DNA of 38,500 bases from Glandiceps talaboti (GCF_964340395.1 NC_135564.1:17293431-17331930); one strand, 5' to 3'. Shown: positions 35,201 through 37,836, counted from the first letter of the stretch. Made by a program: numbers and translations. Notes: generated from the letters alone by a model not told the origin.

Positions 35201-37836
35201 CTCGATACAAAAACTGTACTCATCCACTGCATTTTATGTGAAAGTGTTATCAGAACAGTCACCACACCAACGATTTTCCCCTCCTGGTCTAAATCTTACA
35301 TTTAAAGAAAGTACTACTGTCTATGTCTATAAGCCTGCTTTTGACATTTCTGGGAAAACACCGACATGGTATCCTTTTAATACCAAAAGAAACTTTTCTT
35401 AGAATGCTTAAAGTAAATATTTGTGACCTTGGACATGTCTATCAAAATGTAATGTACTCAAAATTAAGAAATTTTCTTCTCCTAAGCACAAACCAAATTA
35501 CTATATAATAACTTATAAAATCATGAAATGTATATTCAACTGTTTGGTAAATGATACTTTCCTAAATTTGGTCTCTTTTTTTTACCCTTCTACATTTTTT
35601 TAAGCATTTATAAATGAACCTAGTTGAATCAGTCAATCTCTATCTAGAAACACTAGAACTATACAGGCCAGTAGAAGAATTTCTATTCTACCTTTCTTTT
35701 TCTCTTCTACTACAGCCTTTGCAGCCTCTGTGTCTTCTGCAGCTTTCTTTTCTGGTTTACCACCTTCATTTAAGTTTTCATCCAGGGTTGCCATCACCAT
35801 TGCAAAGTCATCCTGGCCTAGGGAAACCTGCAAAAAGTAAGCAGTTCTTATTTATGAAGTTTTCTATAATACACTTCTAATACTTGGAAACATATCAGAA
35901 GAGTCACATCTTATGCTGATGCAGAAAGCGGGATGGTTTTTTTTAGTTGACTGACTTCATGTGAAGTTTCTCATTGTCATGTCATTGTTGAATAGTAAGA
36001 GTGGTTGACTTGTAATCTGGTAAACGTTGGTGGTTGGGGAGTCATGGTGAATGGTTGAATGGTTAAGAGCAGCCGGCTCCAAATCCACAAGTTGGTGATT
36101 CGAGCTTTAATTTGCTTCAATCTGTTGTTTGTTTCTGAATGATTATAAATGTTGGGTAAGATTTGAACCATGATTGTGTCAAAGTTAACCCAGCTGTATA
36201 AACTGGGGACCTGGTAGGACAGTGGTTGCTTTGTAAAGGATATGATGCTATGAACATGTAGAAGCTGTAATGGCAGTACAATATGACTATTGTTTTTATA
36301 AATTAACTCCAATTGACATGCCTGAGATCATATACATACCTTTAGTGCTGGTAATTTGCCCGTAATTTCAACATTTGGTATTTTATGATACCAAGATGCT
36401 GCCAAGTTTCTAGTAATGTCCACCATAATATCTACAGGTTCCAGGACCAGAGTCTCAGATTTGATCTTATCATGCTCCATCAGGGCTCTGAAAGTACATA
36501 ATAAACATAACAAGGATTATTATATTGTCATGTCCTTGGCAGTTGAAAGTGTAGGAGATGAAGTATGGGATGAAATTAATCCCACACACTGTACTAATGC
36601 ACATATTAAATTTACTTTTGCCAGAATAAAGAGGACATGAGTAAAATAATCCCCCACACACCAATGGTCTAAGATGGAATATCTCACACTCGTTAGGGAA
36701 TTTTTTTCTCATACAAGGTGCAGGTTAGTATGAAACAAAATTTCCAAACTTGTGTGAGATATTCCATCTCAGCCCATTGGGAGTGTGGGATTCTATTCAA
36801 CTCTATAGCCTTGGTTGCTTTCACTAGACAGAAGGTAATACAACTCTTCAAATGAGAATCATTTTATATTCAATTTACACATTTAATATAGTATAGTACA
36901 TGTATATTGATGTATCCAGGGTGTCCTCTGCACCAATATGATGTGCCACTGACACAACCATTTCCCAAAATTCACTGCAACTTTGGTGTTCCCTATTCCT
37001 TACTATGTGGTGACTCACAAGAAAATCTTTTTTGTATCATTTGTTTTAGAGGTCACACTGCATGTATCTATAAAAGTTAAAAGTACCCTTTAAGTTATCA
37101 CTCTGTGCAAGTATTTAATCTTCAGTATGCAACATATGCATTGTCACACAAAAGAGGCCTACATGTAAATTGCATATAGTAGTCTTAAGAAAGCTAGCTT
37201 TACGCAACATAATTATGCACAGAAATAATAATAATAATAATAATCTTTATTCGTCCAAATAAATTTGCTGAATGGTCACCACAAGAGCAGCGCCCTAATG
37301 CCCTAGTGATGAAGAAGCAGAAGGAAACCAGAGTACCCAGGGAAAAGCTGTGTTGTTCAGCAGGGTCAAACTGAGCATCACCCTTCTTACATACAGACCT
37401 GGTTATATTTTAATCAAACCCAGCCGACACCTGACCCAGACTGCAGAGGTAAGAGGTGTATGGGCTAACCGATCATCTTTGTCTATTTCAAGAAATTTGA
37501 AAACTTTTTTTGAAAGTTTGAACCATACCTGGACAACTTGACACTGCTAAGTTTAATATTCATAGCATCAACTATTGGAGGTGTGTCTTTATCCACAGTT
37601 TTATCTGGAATACTGAATGCATTCTTAACTGTCAGTATACCAAGATCAGCCACAATCACATTCAGTGACTTGGAACTCTGTGGTACAATAACCAATGGTG
37701 CCTGTATAGTAATGTCTAACAATACTCTGGCACTTCTTTCATGTAGGTCTTGAACTCTGGCTTGAGCAGCACTCGCTGCTGACTTGCTGGCATCGGTTAC
37801 AGCATCCTTGGCAGCTTGGAAGTGATCCACAAATGC
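169..37836 (-). CDS. VPS13: VPS13A/C-like gene, internal part (22 exons)
   Basis: The 22 exons are 37529-37836, 36340-36487, 35692-35827, 34600-34721, 33998-34173, 32603-32700, 31626-31840, 30982-31104, 30146-30301, 23057-23156, 22246-22454, 20345-20470, 18867-19037, 18260-18388, 17625-17771, 10444-10608, 9715-9869, 8562-8685, 1898-1981, 1228-1443, 651-743 and 169-247. All introns have GT..AG ends and the reading frame is continuous through all of them, about 1093 residues. The blocks YWMVNKTGLPL and KFSLDTVGSSG are close to VPS13A/C as I remember it. VPS13 proteins are rod-like bridges of about 3000 residues that move phospholipids between membranes at contact sites. The N-terminal chorein part lies beyond the right edge and the rest of VAB, the ATG_C and PH parts beyond the left edge. 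VPS13A/C type is preferred over VPS13B or D on motif similarity, without alignment. Confidence 0.93.
651..743 (-). CDS. VPS13: VPS13 exon 21 of window (VAB domain)
   Basis: 31 codons, phase 0: GTDDKNVTHHPAEFQDPIMF then TFGKQLLGKKK. The family has '..p.lFsF....f...k..l.v.ds'. The acceptor is TTTTAG and the donor GTAAGA. It reads on into exon 22 as GKKK/ASLQVLDSEWS. Confidence 0.94.
744..1227. other. VPS13 intron between exons 20 and 21
   Basis: 484 bp, AT-rich, with no coding or repeat feature recognised. The start TGACCAGATCTG...TGACCAACTCTG (922-963) is a small local duplication of about 30 bp. Confidence 0.7.
1228..1443 (-). CDS. VPS13: VPS13 exon 20 of window (SHR-BD/VAB core)
   Basis: 72 codons, phase 0. 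It contains GFKDMAVYAPYWMVNKTGLP followed by LAYK, the diagnostic 'l.....yWmvNkTgl.L.yk' motif of VPS13 VAB repeats. The acceptor is TTACAG and the donor GTAAGT. Best single piece of evidence for the gene identity. Confidence 0.97.
1581..1674. repeat. (AC)n microsatellite
   Basis: About 46 uninterrupted AC units in the intron between exons 19 and 20. Likely highly polymorphic. Confidence 0.98.
1898..1981 (-). CDS. VPS13: VPS13 exon 19 of window (VAB domain)
   Basis: 28 codons, phase 0: DAAEEVVLEGGESKPLFNAD then MGKILEMR. This is a short, weakly conserved linker of the VAB domain; support comes from GT/AG ends, frame fit with both neighbours and continuation into IPNYQNKEW. A tetranucleotide array starts 20 bp upstream of its acceptor (CTGTAG). 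Confidence 0.85.
2001..2140. repeat. (AATC)n tetranucleotide array
   Basis: About 34 units of AATC/TCAA with a few one-base interruptions, starting 20 bp from the exon 19 acceptor on the intron side. Minus strand it reads (GATT)n. Confidence 0.97.
2815..2892. repeat. 48 bp tandem duplication
   Basis: The segment TACACCTTGTAATCCTTACC begins at 2815 and again at 2863, with about 30 bases identical. Both copies contain a donor-like CTTACC (minus GGTAAG), but no coding context. Confidence 0.85.
3059..3432. mobile_element. Foldback MITE, family A copy 1
   Basis: About 374 bp. The ends are inverted repeats of about 65 bp: TACAACTGCTGACATCA at the left pairs with TGATGTCTGCAGTTGTA at the right, and the match continues through TGTTACAAACAGGGAAAGTAAA. 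Flanking TA dinucleotides suggest a TA target site as for Tc1/mariner-type MITEs. A second copy is at 34793-35168. No transposase is present. Confidence 0.85.
3433..5618. other. Large intron of VPS13, unassigned part
   Basis: AT-rich intron between exons 18 and 19. Apart from the TG-rich stretch at 4063-4198 and a small inverted repeat (TTCACCATCACAT near 4426 against ATGTGATGGTGAA near 4511) nothing was recognised. Short ORFs here show no motif. Confidence 0.6.
4063..4198. repeat. Degenerate (TG/TGTA)n repeat
   Basis: Mixed TGTG, TGTA and TACG units over about 135 bp. Confidence 0.9.
5619..5977. mobile_element. Foldback element, single copy
   Basis: Arms of about 32 bp at 5619-5653 and 5946-5977: GGCCAAAAAAA...GAATTGTTTCTGG on the left pairs with CCAGAAACAATTC...TTTTTTGGCC on the right, loop about 290 bp. 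No coding content recognised. Confidence 0.6.
6038..6105 (+). mobile_element. 3' tail of a non-LTR retroelement or SINE
   Basis: GTGCTGTAAAGCGCATTGAG, then a GCGCTGATAAGAATG-like block and TATTATTATTAT. The combination 'TGTAAAGCGC.TTGAG ... GCGCT.ATAA ... (ATT)n' is a common 3' end of CR1/L2-like elements and their SINEs in invertebrates. No body recognised upstream. Confidence 0.6.
6106..8561. other. Large intron of VPS13, unassigned part
   Basis: About 2.4 kb of AT-rich intron 3' of exon 18 in the sense direction. Only the dispersed repeat at 7181-7270 was recognised. Confidence 0.6.
7181..7270. repeat. Dispersed 80-90 bp repeat, copy 1
   Basis: GAATACGTAA, then AAAAACTAGGTGGGGT and GGAACCAAACAA plus a T run and TTTAGGC. 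A diverged copy in the same orientation is at 31531-31620. Confidence 0.8.
8562..8685 (-). CDS. VPS13: VPS13 exon 18 of window (VAB domain)
   Basis: One base plus 41 codons: YRLCDSAISWESLWHLKQNG, then FRCAYEKEGNAPYYFT. It joins exon 17 in phase 2 to read PAHMGYRLCDSAISW. The acceptor is TTTTAG behind a T-poor tract (the A run is on minus) and the donor GTAAGT. The next intron is 6580 bp. Confidence 0.92.
8980..9294. repeat. C-only minisatellite (CCCCACCCCAA-type)
   Basis: About 310 bp made of CCCCA/CCCCAA/CACCA words with almost no G on plus. The minus (VPS13 sense) strand is GGGG-rich. Long overlapping ORFs in all frames are artefacts of the composition. Confidence 0.97.
9715..9869 (-). CDS. 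VPS13: VPS13 exon 17 of window (VAB domain)
   Basis: 51 codons plus 2 bases: IENNMPFAMELYTVGTENQM...GRVPLTAAHGQDLYVKPAHM(G). 'v.N.lp..lel........ig.v..g.....pl......l.vrP' is the usual VPS13/SHR-BD beta pattern. The acceptor is CATCAG and the donor GTAAGG. Confidence 0.93.
10002..10014 (+). promoter_or_regulatory. CTCF-core-like motif
   Basis: CCACCAGAGGGCA matches CCASYAGRKGGCR at every position. A second perfect match, CCACTAGAGGGCA, is at 10077-10089 in the next unit; 9928-9940 and 10250-10262 have one mismatch each. Confidence 0.45.
10077..10089 (+). promoter_or_regulatory. CTCF-core-like motif
   Basis: CCACTAGAGGGCA, perfect match to the bilaterian CTCF core, same orientation as its neighbour at 10002. 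Confidence 0.45.
10444..10608 (-). CDS. VPS13: VPS13 exon 16 of window (start of SHR-BD/VAB domain)
   Basis: 55 codons, phase 0: VEGFKEIFNIPINRASKRIY, then YSVVVHVEAELGGKIVHIMSPLQ. In the family this begins the first beta repeat of the VAB domain, which binds PxP-motif adaptors in yeast Vps13. The acceptor is TTGCAG and the donor GTATGT. A minisatellite begins directly at the donor. Confidence 0.92.
10961..11247. mobile_element. Foldback element with poly-G tracts
   Basis: The arms share a perfect 18 bp inverted match (GGATAAAAAACTAAATTC at 10972; complement near 11220), extended with mismatches to about 30 bp. Inside are two poly-G runs (10994-11004 and 11183-11194). Confidence 0.7.
11290..12310. 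repeat. Degenerate satellite, 'CACAATGCAC' array
   Basis: About 1 kb of diverged units of about 50-70 bp, with recurring CACAATGCAC, ACAGCACTGTAA and GAGGGTGAACACAATGCAC words. The 12000-12130 part has three well conserved copies (CTAACACTGTAAATGAGGG). No coding content. Confidence 0.9.
12311..13310. other. VPS13 intron, unassigned
   Basis: AT-rich intron, no repeat or coding region recognised. Confidence 0.6.
13311..13697. mobile_element. Foldback element, single copy
   Basis: Arms of about 90 bp at 13311-13402 and 13606-13697: AGCTGTCATAACAGGC...CATTCTCTC...CAGCCTGCAAACT against AGTTTGCAGGCT...GAGAGAATG...GCCTGCTATGACAGCT. Loop about 200 bp. The short ORF on minus here is part of the arm. 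Confidence 0.78.
13793..14139. mobile_element. Foldback MITE, family B copy 1
   Basis: About 347 bp with terminal inverted repeats of over 100 bp. GATGAGGATTGGGTATTTATTTT at the left pairs with AAATAAATACCCAATCCTCATC at the right; inner pairs include TTTTTCAAGTAGGA/TCCTACTTGAAAAA and CAATACATTGC/GCAATGTATTG. A second copy is at 30427-30774. Confidence 0.85.
14390..15015. repeat. Purine-rich tract
   Basis: About 600 bp with strong A+G bias on plus (GGAGAGG, GAAAGAAGAGG, GGGGAGGGGAGAGG), hence polypyrimidine on the VPS13 transcript. Long minus ORFs of S/L/P/F are a by-product. Confidence 0.85.
15016..17290. other. VPS13 intron, unassigned
   Basis: About 2.3 kb between the purine tract and the 17.3 kb minisatellite. 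AT-rich, one G run at 17091-17105, no coding or repeat family recognised. Confidence 0.6.
17300..17608. repeat. Minisatellite, four units of 81-90 bp
   Basis: Four diverged units starting ATGCCTAGCAACTAAGACCA at about 17305, 17391, 17473 and a fourth (TTGGCTACCAACTAAAACCA) near 17563, each followed by CATAGCAACAGAGAAATATC. Ends about 15 bp from the exon 15 donor. Confidence 0.9.
17625..17771 (-). CDS. VPS13: VPS13 exon 15 of window
   Basis: 49 codons, phase 0: ESKANKGKITLNAGDSQPLH, ending SNLSEMRREMAIQ. The acceptor is GATAG and the donor GTACGA. It precedes the 7016 bp intron. Fusion to exon 16 gives ...EMAIQ/VEGFKEIF..., as expected at the entry into the SHR-BD/VAB domain. Confidence 0.9.
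18157..18206. other. GC-rich nested hairpin in intron
   Basis: GCCCTCAC (18157-18164) pairs with GTGAGGGC (18199-18206); inside it CCTCC (18178-18182) pairs with GGAGG (18191-18195). The surrounding 18140-18210 is far more GC-rich than the intron. It starts about 50 bp beyond the exon 14 donor. Confidence 0.6.
18260..18388 (-). CDS. VPS13: VPS13 exon 14 of window
   Basis: 43 codons, phase 0: AFQDAVNKPEAFSLSKIGEE, then PPFIIKNHLGKKVIIEPGQ. The pattern 'aPf.i.N.tG..v.v.' is the VPS13 segment just ahead of the VAB domain. The acceptor is TACAG and the donor GTAAGG. A GC-rich hairpin lies 50-110 bp into the next intron. Confidence 0.93.
18610..18622 (+). promoter_or_regulatory. CTCF-core-like motif
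   Basis: CCACTAGAGGGCA, perfect core. A second copy at 18758-18770; a degenerate one at 18685-18697. Confidence 0.45.
18758..18770 (+). promoter_or_regulatory. CTCF-core-like motif
   Basis: CCACTAGAGGGCA in array 2, same orientation as the others. Confidence 0.45.
18867..19037 (-). CDS. VPS13: VPS13 exon 13 of window
   Basis: 57 codons in phase 0. It opens VQKNIDENGGNGGEDDDGAS, a glycine/aspartate-rich disordered insert, then IDLTDIPPIMSITVSSSDVM and ELTMTKSCIKLLTNLGK. The family shows 'l.lt.s..d.Lel.vtk.c...l..L'. The acceptor is CGTAG and the donor GTAAGA. A CTCF-motif minisatellite ends at this donor. Confidence 0.92.
19089..19102. promoter_or_regulatory. X-box-like palindrome (RFX)
   Basis: GTAACCATGGTAAC, a perfect palindrome and a perfect fit to GTNRCC-AT-RGYAAC, the RFX-family site. 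It lies 52 bp upstream of the exon 13 acceptor on minus. Confidence 0.4.
19195..19634. mobile_element. Foldback element, single copy
   Basis: About 440 bp. Arms: GTCTCAAGCTGTGCTA...GCAGCAAGTTTCTCTATTGA...TAATCTTTCACTCCCTGAT at the left, and its complement around 19540-19605. The left arm has a 19-base insertion (CTACCTACTAGTAGT). ATGTTC...GAACAT marks the ends. Confidence 0.82.
20345..20470 (-). CDS. VPS13: VPS13 exon 12 of window; its acceptor is amplified in the adjoining intron
   Basis: 42 codons, phase 0 at both ends: LYVTSDVSMELSYYNVNMAE, then WEPIVEPVE and RPWEL, a hallmark of VPS13 ('l.l.YYN..la.WEPliEpve..rpW.l'). The acceptor is TTTTTAG and the donor GTACGA. The first 27 bases of the exon, plus 27 bases of intron before it, match the unit of a 15-copy tandem array directly upstream (20471-21310). 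Confidence 0.96.
20471..21310. repeat. 54 bp x 15 tandem array copying the exon 12 splice acceptor
   Basis: GTCAGA recurs every 54 bp at 20507, 20561 and so on to 21263 (15 intronic copies; the 16th is at 20453 inside the exon). On minus each unit reads TAATATCTTGTTTTTATAG, then 27 bases matching the start of exon 12 with two differences (GTCACC to GTAAAC). Units are nearly identical, varying only at C/T (AACG/AATG), A/T (GCAAATAC/GCTAATAC) and TATAG/TTTAG sites. Confidence 0.97.
21518..21650. repeat. 65 bp tandem duplication
   Basis: AATATGAATGCTATAAGC begins at about 21518 and again at 21583; two copies differ at about one base (CAGTG/CAATG), so the duplication is recent. An 11 bp repeat ATGGTAATCAT follows at 21667-21703. 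Confidence 0.92.
21704..22245. other. VPS13 intron, unassigned
   Basis: Two short plus ORFs (72 and 67 codons) lie here. Neither shows a recognisable domain or a good context. Probably non-coding. Confidence 0.5.
22246..22454 (-). CDS. VPS13: VPS13 exon 11 of window
   Basis: Two bases plus 69 codons. It contains LIMKIERIKFTIEAMGAGQQ, PMLMMEANVTAEVKDWTSN: the conserved 'i..i.fTlE.g.g...vPml..e....a.v.nWss' block. The acceptor is TACAG and the donor GTAAGT. It ends in phase 0. Confidence 0.95.
22672..22685 (+). promoter_or_regulatory. CTCF-core-like motif, isolated
   Basis: TCACTAGGTGGCGC, matching CCASYAGRKGGCRC apart from the first base, in the intron between exons 10 and 11. Confidence 0.35.
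23057..23156 (-). CDS. VPS13: VPS13 exon 10 of window, just after the TLR-bearing intron
   Basis: 33 codons plus 1 base: PEEIEKKKSEEAVPEDLWGI then KRLKNCNFWFLKE. 'NC.FWF' is the conserved VPS13A/C anchor. The acceptor is TTTCAG. The donor is GTATGC, a moderate match. Phase 0 from exon 9 and phase 1 to exon 11 both fit. Confidence 0.93.
23200..23555. mobile_element. Dispersed repeat family C, copy 1
   Basis: About 350 bp from CCATGCACGAGCCAAG to AAAATATTGG. The 3' part (23402-23533) is a hairpin: CCAATATTTTTCTTC...GTGACCTTAGGG pairs with CCCCTAGGTCAC...GAAAAATATTGG. A diverged copy in the same orientation is at 33070-33418. Confidence 0.82.
23630..23770. repeat. 88 bp-type repeat, left of the TLR
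   Basis: Two diverged copies of CACAGCAGTTCTTCATTTAC...GTGACAAA.CCTCACA.GA. The same unit occurs at 29976-30084 on the other side of the TLR. Confidence 0.75.
23771..24963. other. TLR upstream region
   Basis: About 1.2 kb before the TLR. An 84-codon ORF (23816-24070) has no recognisable domain. No convincing immune transcription factor site was identified by eye. Confidence 0.5.
24865..24875 (+). promoter_or_regulatory. Possible TATA box of the TLR gene
   Basis: AATATATATG lies about 90 bp before the TLR start codon, a plausible distance for a short 5' UTR. In AT-rich sequence such a match is weak evidence. Confidence 0.3.
24964..27906 (+). CDS. Toll-like receptor, intronless, nested in VPS13 intron
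   Basis: A complete 980-residue type I membrane receptor of innate immunity. Residues 1-25 are a hydrophobic signal peptide. A short LRRNT-like cysteine pair (C29, C39) follows, then leucine-rich repeats to about 716, interrupted at about 239-345 by a cysteine-bearing non-LRR stretch. One LRRCT cluster (about 717-769, opening DCSACK) places it with single-cysteine-cluster, vertebrate-like TLRs. The transmembrane helix is 771-794. The TIR domain starts at 827: box 1 YDAFVCY (829-835), BB loop RDFMPG (866-871, proline at 870), box 3 FW (960-961). All TIR signature residues are present, so it looks signalling-competent through MyD88-type adaptors. The start is the first ATG of the ORF and is followed at once by the signal peptide. 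Ligand and orthology to a named TLR cannot be told. Confidence 0.97.
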   Translation: MWMTNCTVLLLGILFLIIDIPVVTSDAICKVYNQSYVDCSQRELDRIPGNLPSFATHLDFFDNKIKSLPPGSLATFGKLQNLDLLKNQIVTLNSNSLQGLHQLKVLNMPCNNLSYIEAYAFSDVSQLEILYLPMNSLQSIQDYVFTPLKDLVTLDLSYNNIGMLSFTSFKGLVNLEELHLNVNNITELSLADDAFKDLKKLRMLDLSLNAFVCFPGQSLKPLRNIEIFHFSHIHYIFDSECGGIDLRDFPKLEVFILGTNDIIDLNAKSVICGYVQQQKGHLSLYTLECPINGTLNATRASTRDMAYNLIDVECLEKLLYDLQHSDIKTQRLRWVSRLLPLQITSTTFKGLRKSQLEELFIQNVYVEETKLTDGIFQWLPYLKTLGLALVQLQNIPKFKLAIPMFNGLQNLTTLSLQHSVFDDISLGIFNDLTSLTTLQIRRNIFRSYTMQELLENLQHLTTLQYLHLDQNNLKGEIPSNAFIHMTSLIVLDMSYNRITYIYPEVFSSLSKLKILDLSHNNVEFLDPFLFNELISLESLNIKGNKLETEFHVLEIHWQKLINLEVLRVTIPDIWTFHLEIPSLKHFFLDSFRQVDSSNTLVKNNMPSLETLSIENICLNPFQNNSVPSLKSLTLKNVCFEDIFGNPSEDMYKFMKLFPNVKELSLTSVQDLTNKFIVDLLPTFSQLEKLTIVDTQISEIKTQALSNLHNLTTFTFENNHVDCSACKMKDFIKWMKTDRKVKVQPSYIKCTDPYNMIGKSVLTLTFGWECNLAFMISVPITCIFAFSAISIGLCVHFRWYIRYGCFLIKLKRGGYQLQVNDEEQPLNIRYDAFVCYNENDRDWIMQQLLPHLENIDPPNFKLCLHERDFMPGIDIFDNILESIETSHKTMLILSPGFAQSEWCYFEMRMAQDHLFQQKRNLLLLVLLHEIPDNDMPRVLRKMLLTQKYIKWTENEVGQRLFWEKLKVALRSENRVNRVANI
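27907..28547. other. Probable TLR 3' UTR, first part
   Basis: AT-rich sequence after the TLR stop, no ORF of interest. The 77-codon ORF at 28266 shows no domain. Confidence 0.45.
28552..28790. repeat. Degenerate tandem repeat 'ACATAGTACTAGACACTTG'
   Basis: Four or five copies of the ACATAGTACTAGACACTTG core at 40-75 bp spacing, separated by TTTATGTTACATCAAACATA-like sequence. If the TLR transcript reaches 28970, this is in its 3' UTR. Confidence 0.8.
28942..28947 (+). promoter_or_regulatory. Possible poly(A) signal of the TLR gene
   Basis: AATAAA about 1.03 kb after the TLR stop codon, followed within 50 bp by T-rich sequence. It would give a long 3' UTR containing the 28552-28790 repeats. 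Chance matches are common at this base composition. Confidence 0.3.
28970..29965. other. VPS13 intron, TLR-distal part
   Basis: AT-rich, no coding region. A weak inverted repeat around TAGTCTAGATG (29373 and 29444). Confidence 0.5.
29976..30084. repeat. 88 bp-type repeat, right of the TLR
   Basis: ATTCTCAGCCAATCA at 29976 and 30065, with CACAGCAGTACTTCATTAAC between. Related to 23630-23770, same orientation. Confidence 0.75.
30146..30301 (-). CDS. VPS13: VPS13 exon 9 of window, just before the TLR-bearing intron
   Basis: 52 codons, phase 0 at both ends. VLQPCSISFHLSQP opens the exon and LALTEIAFNTSPRTIQTMSA closes it. The family pattern is 'iLqPc.i.l.......g..i.l.v..l..nlSp.ti.tl'. The acceptor is TGACAG and the donor GTAAGA. 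The downstream intron is 6989 bp and carries the nested TLR gene. Confidence 0.93.
30427..30774. mobile_element. Foldback MITE, family B copy 2
   Basis: About 348 bp, from AAAGTGGCCATATGGATGAG to its complement CTCATCCATATGGCCACTC, both bordered by TTA/TAA. Same arrangement as 13793-14139. Confidence 0.87.
30951..30964. promoter_or_regulatory. X-box-like site (RFX)
   Basis: GTTACCATAGCAAC, perfect to GTNRCC-AT-RGYAAC, 16 bp from the exon 8 donor. Confidence 0.4.
30982..31104 (-). CDS. VPS13: VPS13 exon 8 of window
   Basis: 41 codons in phase 0 on both sides: TSVDFKMDLTAERMSMGG then VNNLQIIHCPFDKEKR, matching the conserved 'l..v.v..C.f...kr' pattern of VPS13. The acceptor is TTACAG. The donor GTCAGT lacks A at +3, so it is weaker than the others here. 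A perfect X-box-like site (30951-30964) lies 16 bp into the following intron. Confidence 0.91.
31387..31460. repeat. (AAT)n microsatellite, probably a retroelement tail
   Basis: About 24 AAT/ATA units followed by AACTTTATTTAAACTCG. On minus this is ...AATAAAGTT(ATT)n, a usual 3' end of minus-oriented SINEs/non-LTR elements. Confidence 0.9.
31531..31620. repeat. Dispersed 80-90 bp repeat, copy 2
   Basis: GAATACGTAA, AAAAACTAGATGGGGTCGGG and GAAACCAAACAA, as at 7181-7270. It ends 4 bp before the exon 7 donor. Confidence 0.8.
31626..31840 (-). CDS. VPS13: VPS13 exon 7 of window
   Basis: Two bases plus 71 codons. It starts (M)ADFFTKGLPKKE, followed by an acidic loop PPPDEEEDKSKK, then the beta-rich PTRIVLSVENPEIVLVADSS, typical of VPS13 ('..i.vEnPEivLlad...'). 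The acceptor is TGACAG and the donor GTAGGA. A dispersed roughly 80 bp repeat ends a few bases from this donor. Confidence 0.93.
31990..32257 (+). mobile_element. Truncated non-LTR retrotransposon 3' end (RT C-terminus)
   Basis: The plus ORF from 31990 has ILAKSWNSLPTDIHQASS followed by SKTKLKTFLF. 'lWNsLP..iR.a.s...FK..LK.~LF' is the C-terminus of reverse transcriptase ORFs of the CR1/L2/Rex type. After the stop comes GTTATAGAAATGTGATTGAT and a (GATT)n tail (32220-32257), as for such elements. 5'-truncated, inactive. Confidence 0.82.
32258..32602. other. VPS13 intron between exons 6 and 7, remainder
   Basis: AT-rich, nothing recognised. Intron 31841-32602 also contains the RT fragment. Confidence 0.6.
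32603..32700 (-). CDS. VPS13: VPS13 exon 6 of window
   Basis: A short exon: 1 base, 32 codons (MFDRYTSSKQTGTDKVNMIT...), then 1 base. It continues the exon 5 block to read RPGREKGIYRMFDR. The acceptor is TACAG after a long T tract (minus strand) and the donor GTAAGT. Confidence 0.9.
33070..33418. mobile_element. Dispersed repeat family C, copy 2
   Basis: ACCATGCACAAGCCAAG to GAAAAATATTTGG, with the same terminal hairpin (33268-33400: CCCCAATATTC...CTCGTGACCTAAGG against CCTTAGGTCAC...AAAAATATT). Same orientation as 23200-23555, diverged. Confidence 0.82.
33695..33925. repeat. 61 bp minisatellite, about 3.7 copies
   Basis: TTGTGTTGAACTTGGGTTGC recurs at 33700, 33761, 33822 and 33883 (period 61), with TTAGGGAAATTAGTTGAATT between. 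Ends 72 bp from the exon 5 donor. Confidence 0.95.
33998..34173 (-). CDS. VPS13: VPS13 exon 5 of window
   Basis: 58 codons plus 2 bases, ending LLLDDIRPGREKGIY and completed to Arg by exon 6. 'L.DDIRPGREKGITRM' is a well conserved VPS13A/C stretch, one of the best anchors for the gene call. The acceptor is TTACAG and the donor GTAAGA. Confidence 0.94.
34174..34599. other. VPS13 intron between exons 4 and 5
   Basis: 426 bp, no repeat or ORF of interest recognised. Confidence 0.6.
34600..34721 (-). CDS. VPS13: VPS13 exon 4 of window
   Basis: Two completing bases plus 40 codons, including SVWINLKFCFEVKSISAALY. The pattern of a beta strand followed by 'I.L.LY' is usual in the VPS13 mid repeats. 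The acceptor is CTACAG and the donor GTAAGA. It joins exon 3 in phase 1 and exits in phase 0. Confidence 0.9.
34793..35168. mobile_element. Foldback MITE, family A copy 2
   Basis: About 376 bp, TACACCTGC at the left and GCAGGTGTA at the right; ACCTGTTACAAACAGGGAAA inside. Same structure and orientation as 3059-3432, roughly 85 percent alike by eye, TA-bordered. Confidence 0.87.
35692..35827 (-). CDS. VPS13: VPS13 exon 3 of window (acidic/lysine linker)
   Basis: 45 codons plus 1 base. It starts VSLGQDDFAMVMATLDENLN, the conserved 'DF..VM..L.ENL' segment of VPS13 repeats, then runs into a low-complexity K/E/A-rich linker ending EEKKK, probably a disordered loop at the side of the lipid-transfer groove. 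The acceptor is TTGCAG. The donor GTAGAA is weaker than consensus, which may permit alternative splicing. Confidence 0.9.
36036..36260 (+). mobile_element. tRNA-derived SINE
   Basis: A head of about 70 bp, GGGGAGTCATGGTGAATGGT, then AATGGTTAAGAGCAG and GGTGATTCGAGC (36094-36105, a good B box), looks like a tRNA-Leu/Ser type gene with A and B boxes. The body holds CCAGCTGTATAAACTGGGGA followed by CCTGGTAGGACAG, reminiscent of invertebrate SINE bodies. No microsatellite tail seen, so perhaps truncated. Confidence 0.6.
36340..36487 (-). CDS. VPS13: VPS13 exon 2 of window
   Basis: One completing base plus 49 codons, beginning ALMEHDKIKSETLVLEPVDI and including the conserved pattern RNLAASWYHKIPNVEI, both typical of the VPS13 mid region. 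The acceptor is TTTCAG and the donor GTATGT. The phase 2 join from exon 1 and the phase 0 exit both fit. Confidence 0.92.
36642..36798. mobile_element. Short foldback MITE
   Basis: About 157 bp: AATCCCCCACACACCAATGG...AAGATGGAATATCTCACAC at the left and GTGTGAGATATTCCATCTCA...CCATTGGGAGTGTGGGATT at the right, arms about 55 bp, nearly no loop. A single AATCCCACACACTG at 36577 may be another end. Confidence 0.8.
36799..37221. other. VPS13 intron between exons 1 and 2, middle
   Basis: AT-rich, nothing recognised. Confidence 0.6.
37222..37470 (-). mobile_element. Probable minus-oriented retroelement with (ATT)n tail
   Basis: AATAATAATAATAATAATAAT (7 units), then CTTTATTCGTCC: minus reads ...GAATAAAG(ATT)n, a SINE/non-LTR 3' end. 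It continues with ACCAGAGTACCCAGGGAAAA, a motif I recall as widespread in animal repeats. Body to about 37470 by change in composition only. Confidence 0.5.
37529..37836 (-). CDS. VPS13: VPS13 exon 1 of window (mid-repeat region)
   Basis: The exon encodes 102 residues plus 2 bases. It begins AFVDHFQAAKDAV, goes through an alanine-rich helix, and continues with LLDITIQAPLVIVPQSS, a conserved VPS13 block (FQAAK...IQAPLIVIPQ) in the repeated middle region. The acceptor is TTCCAG (37837-37838 on plus) and the donor GTATGG. It ends in phase 2, completed to Arg by the next exon. No convincing upstream exon was found between here and the window end. Confidence 0.93.
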
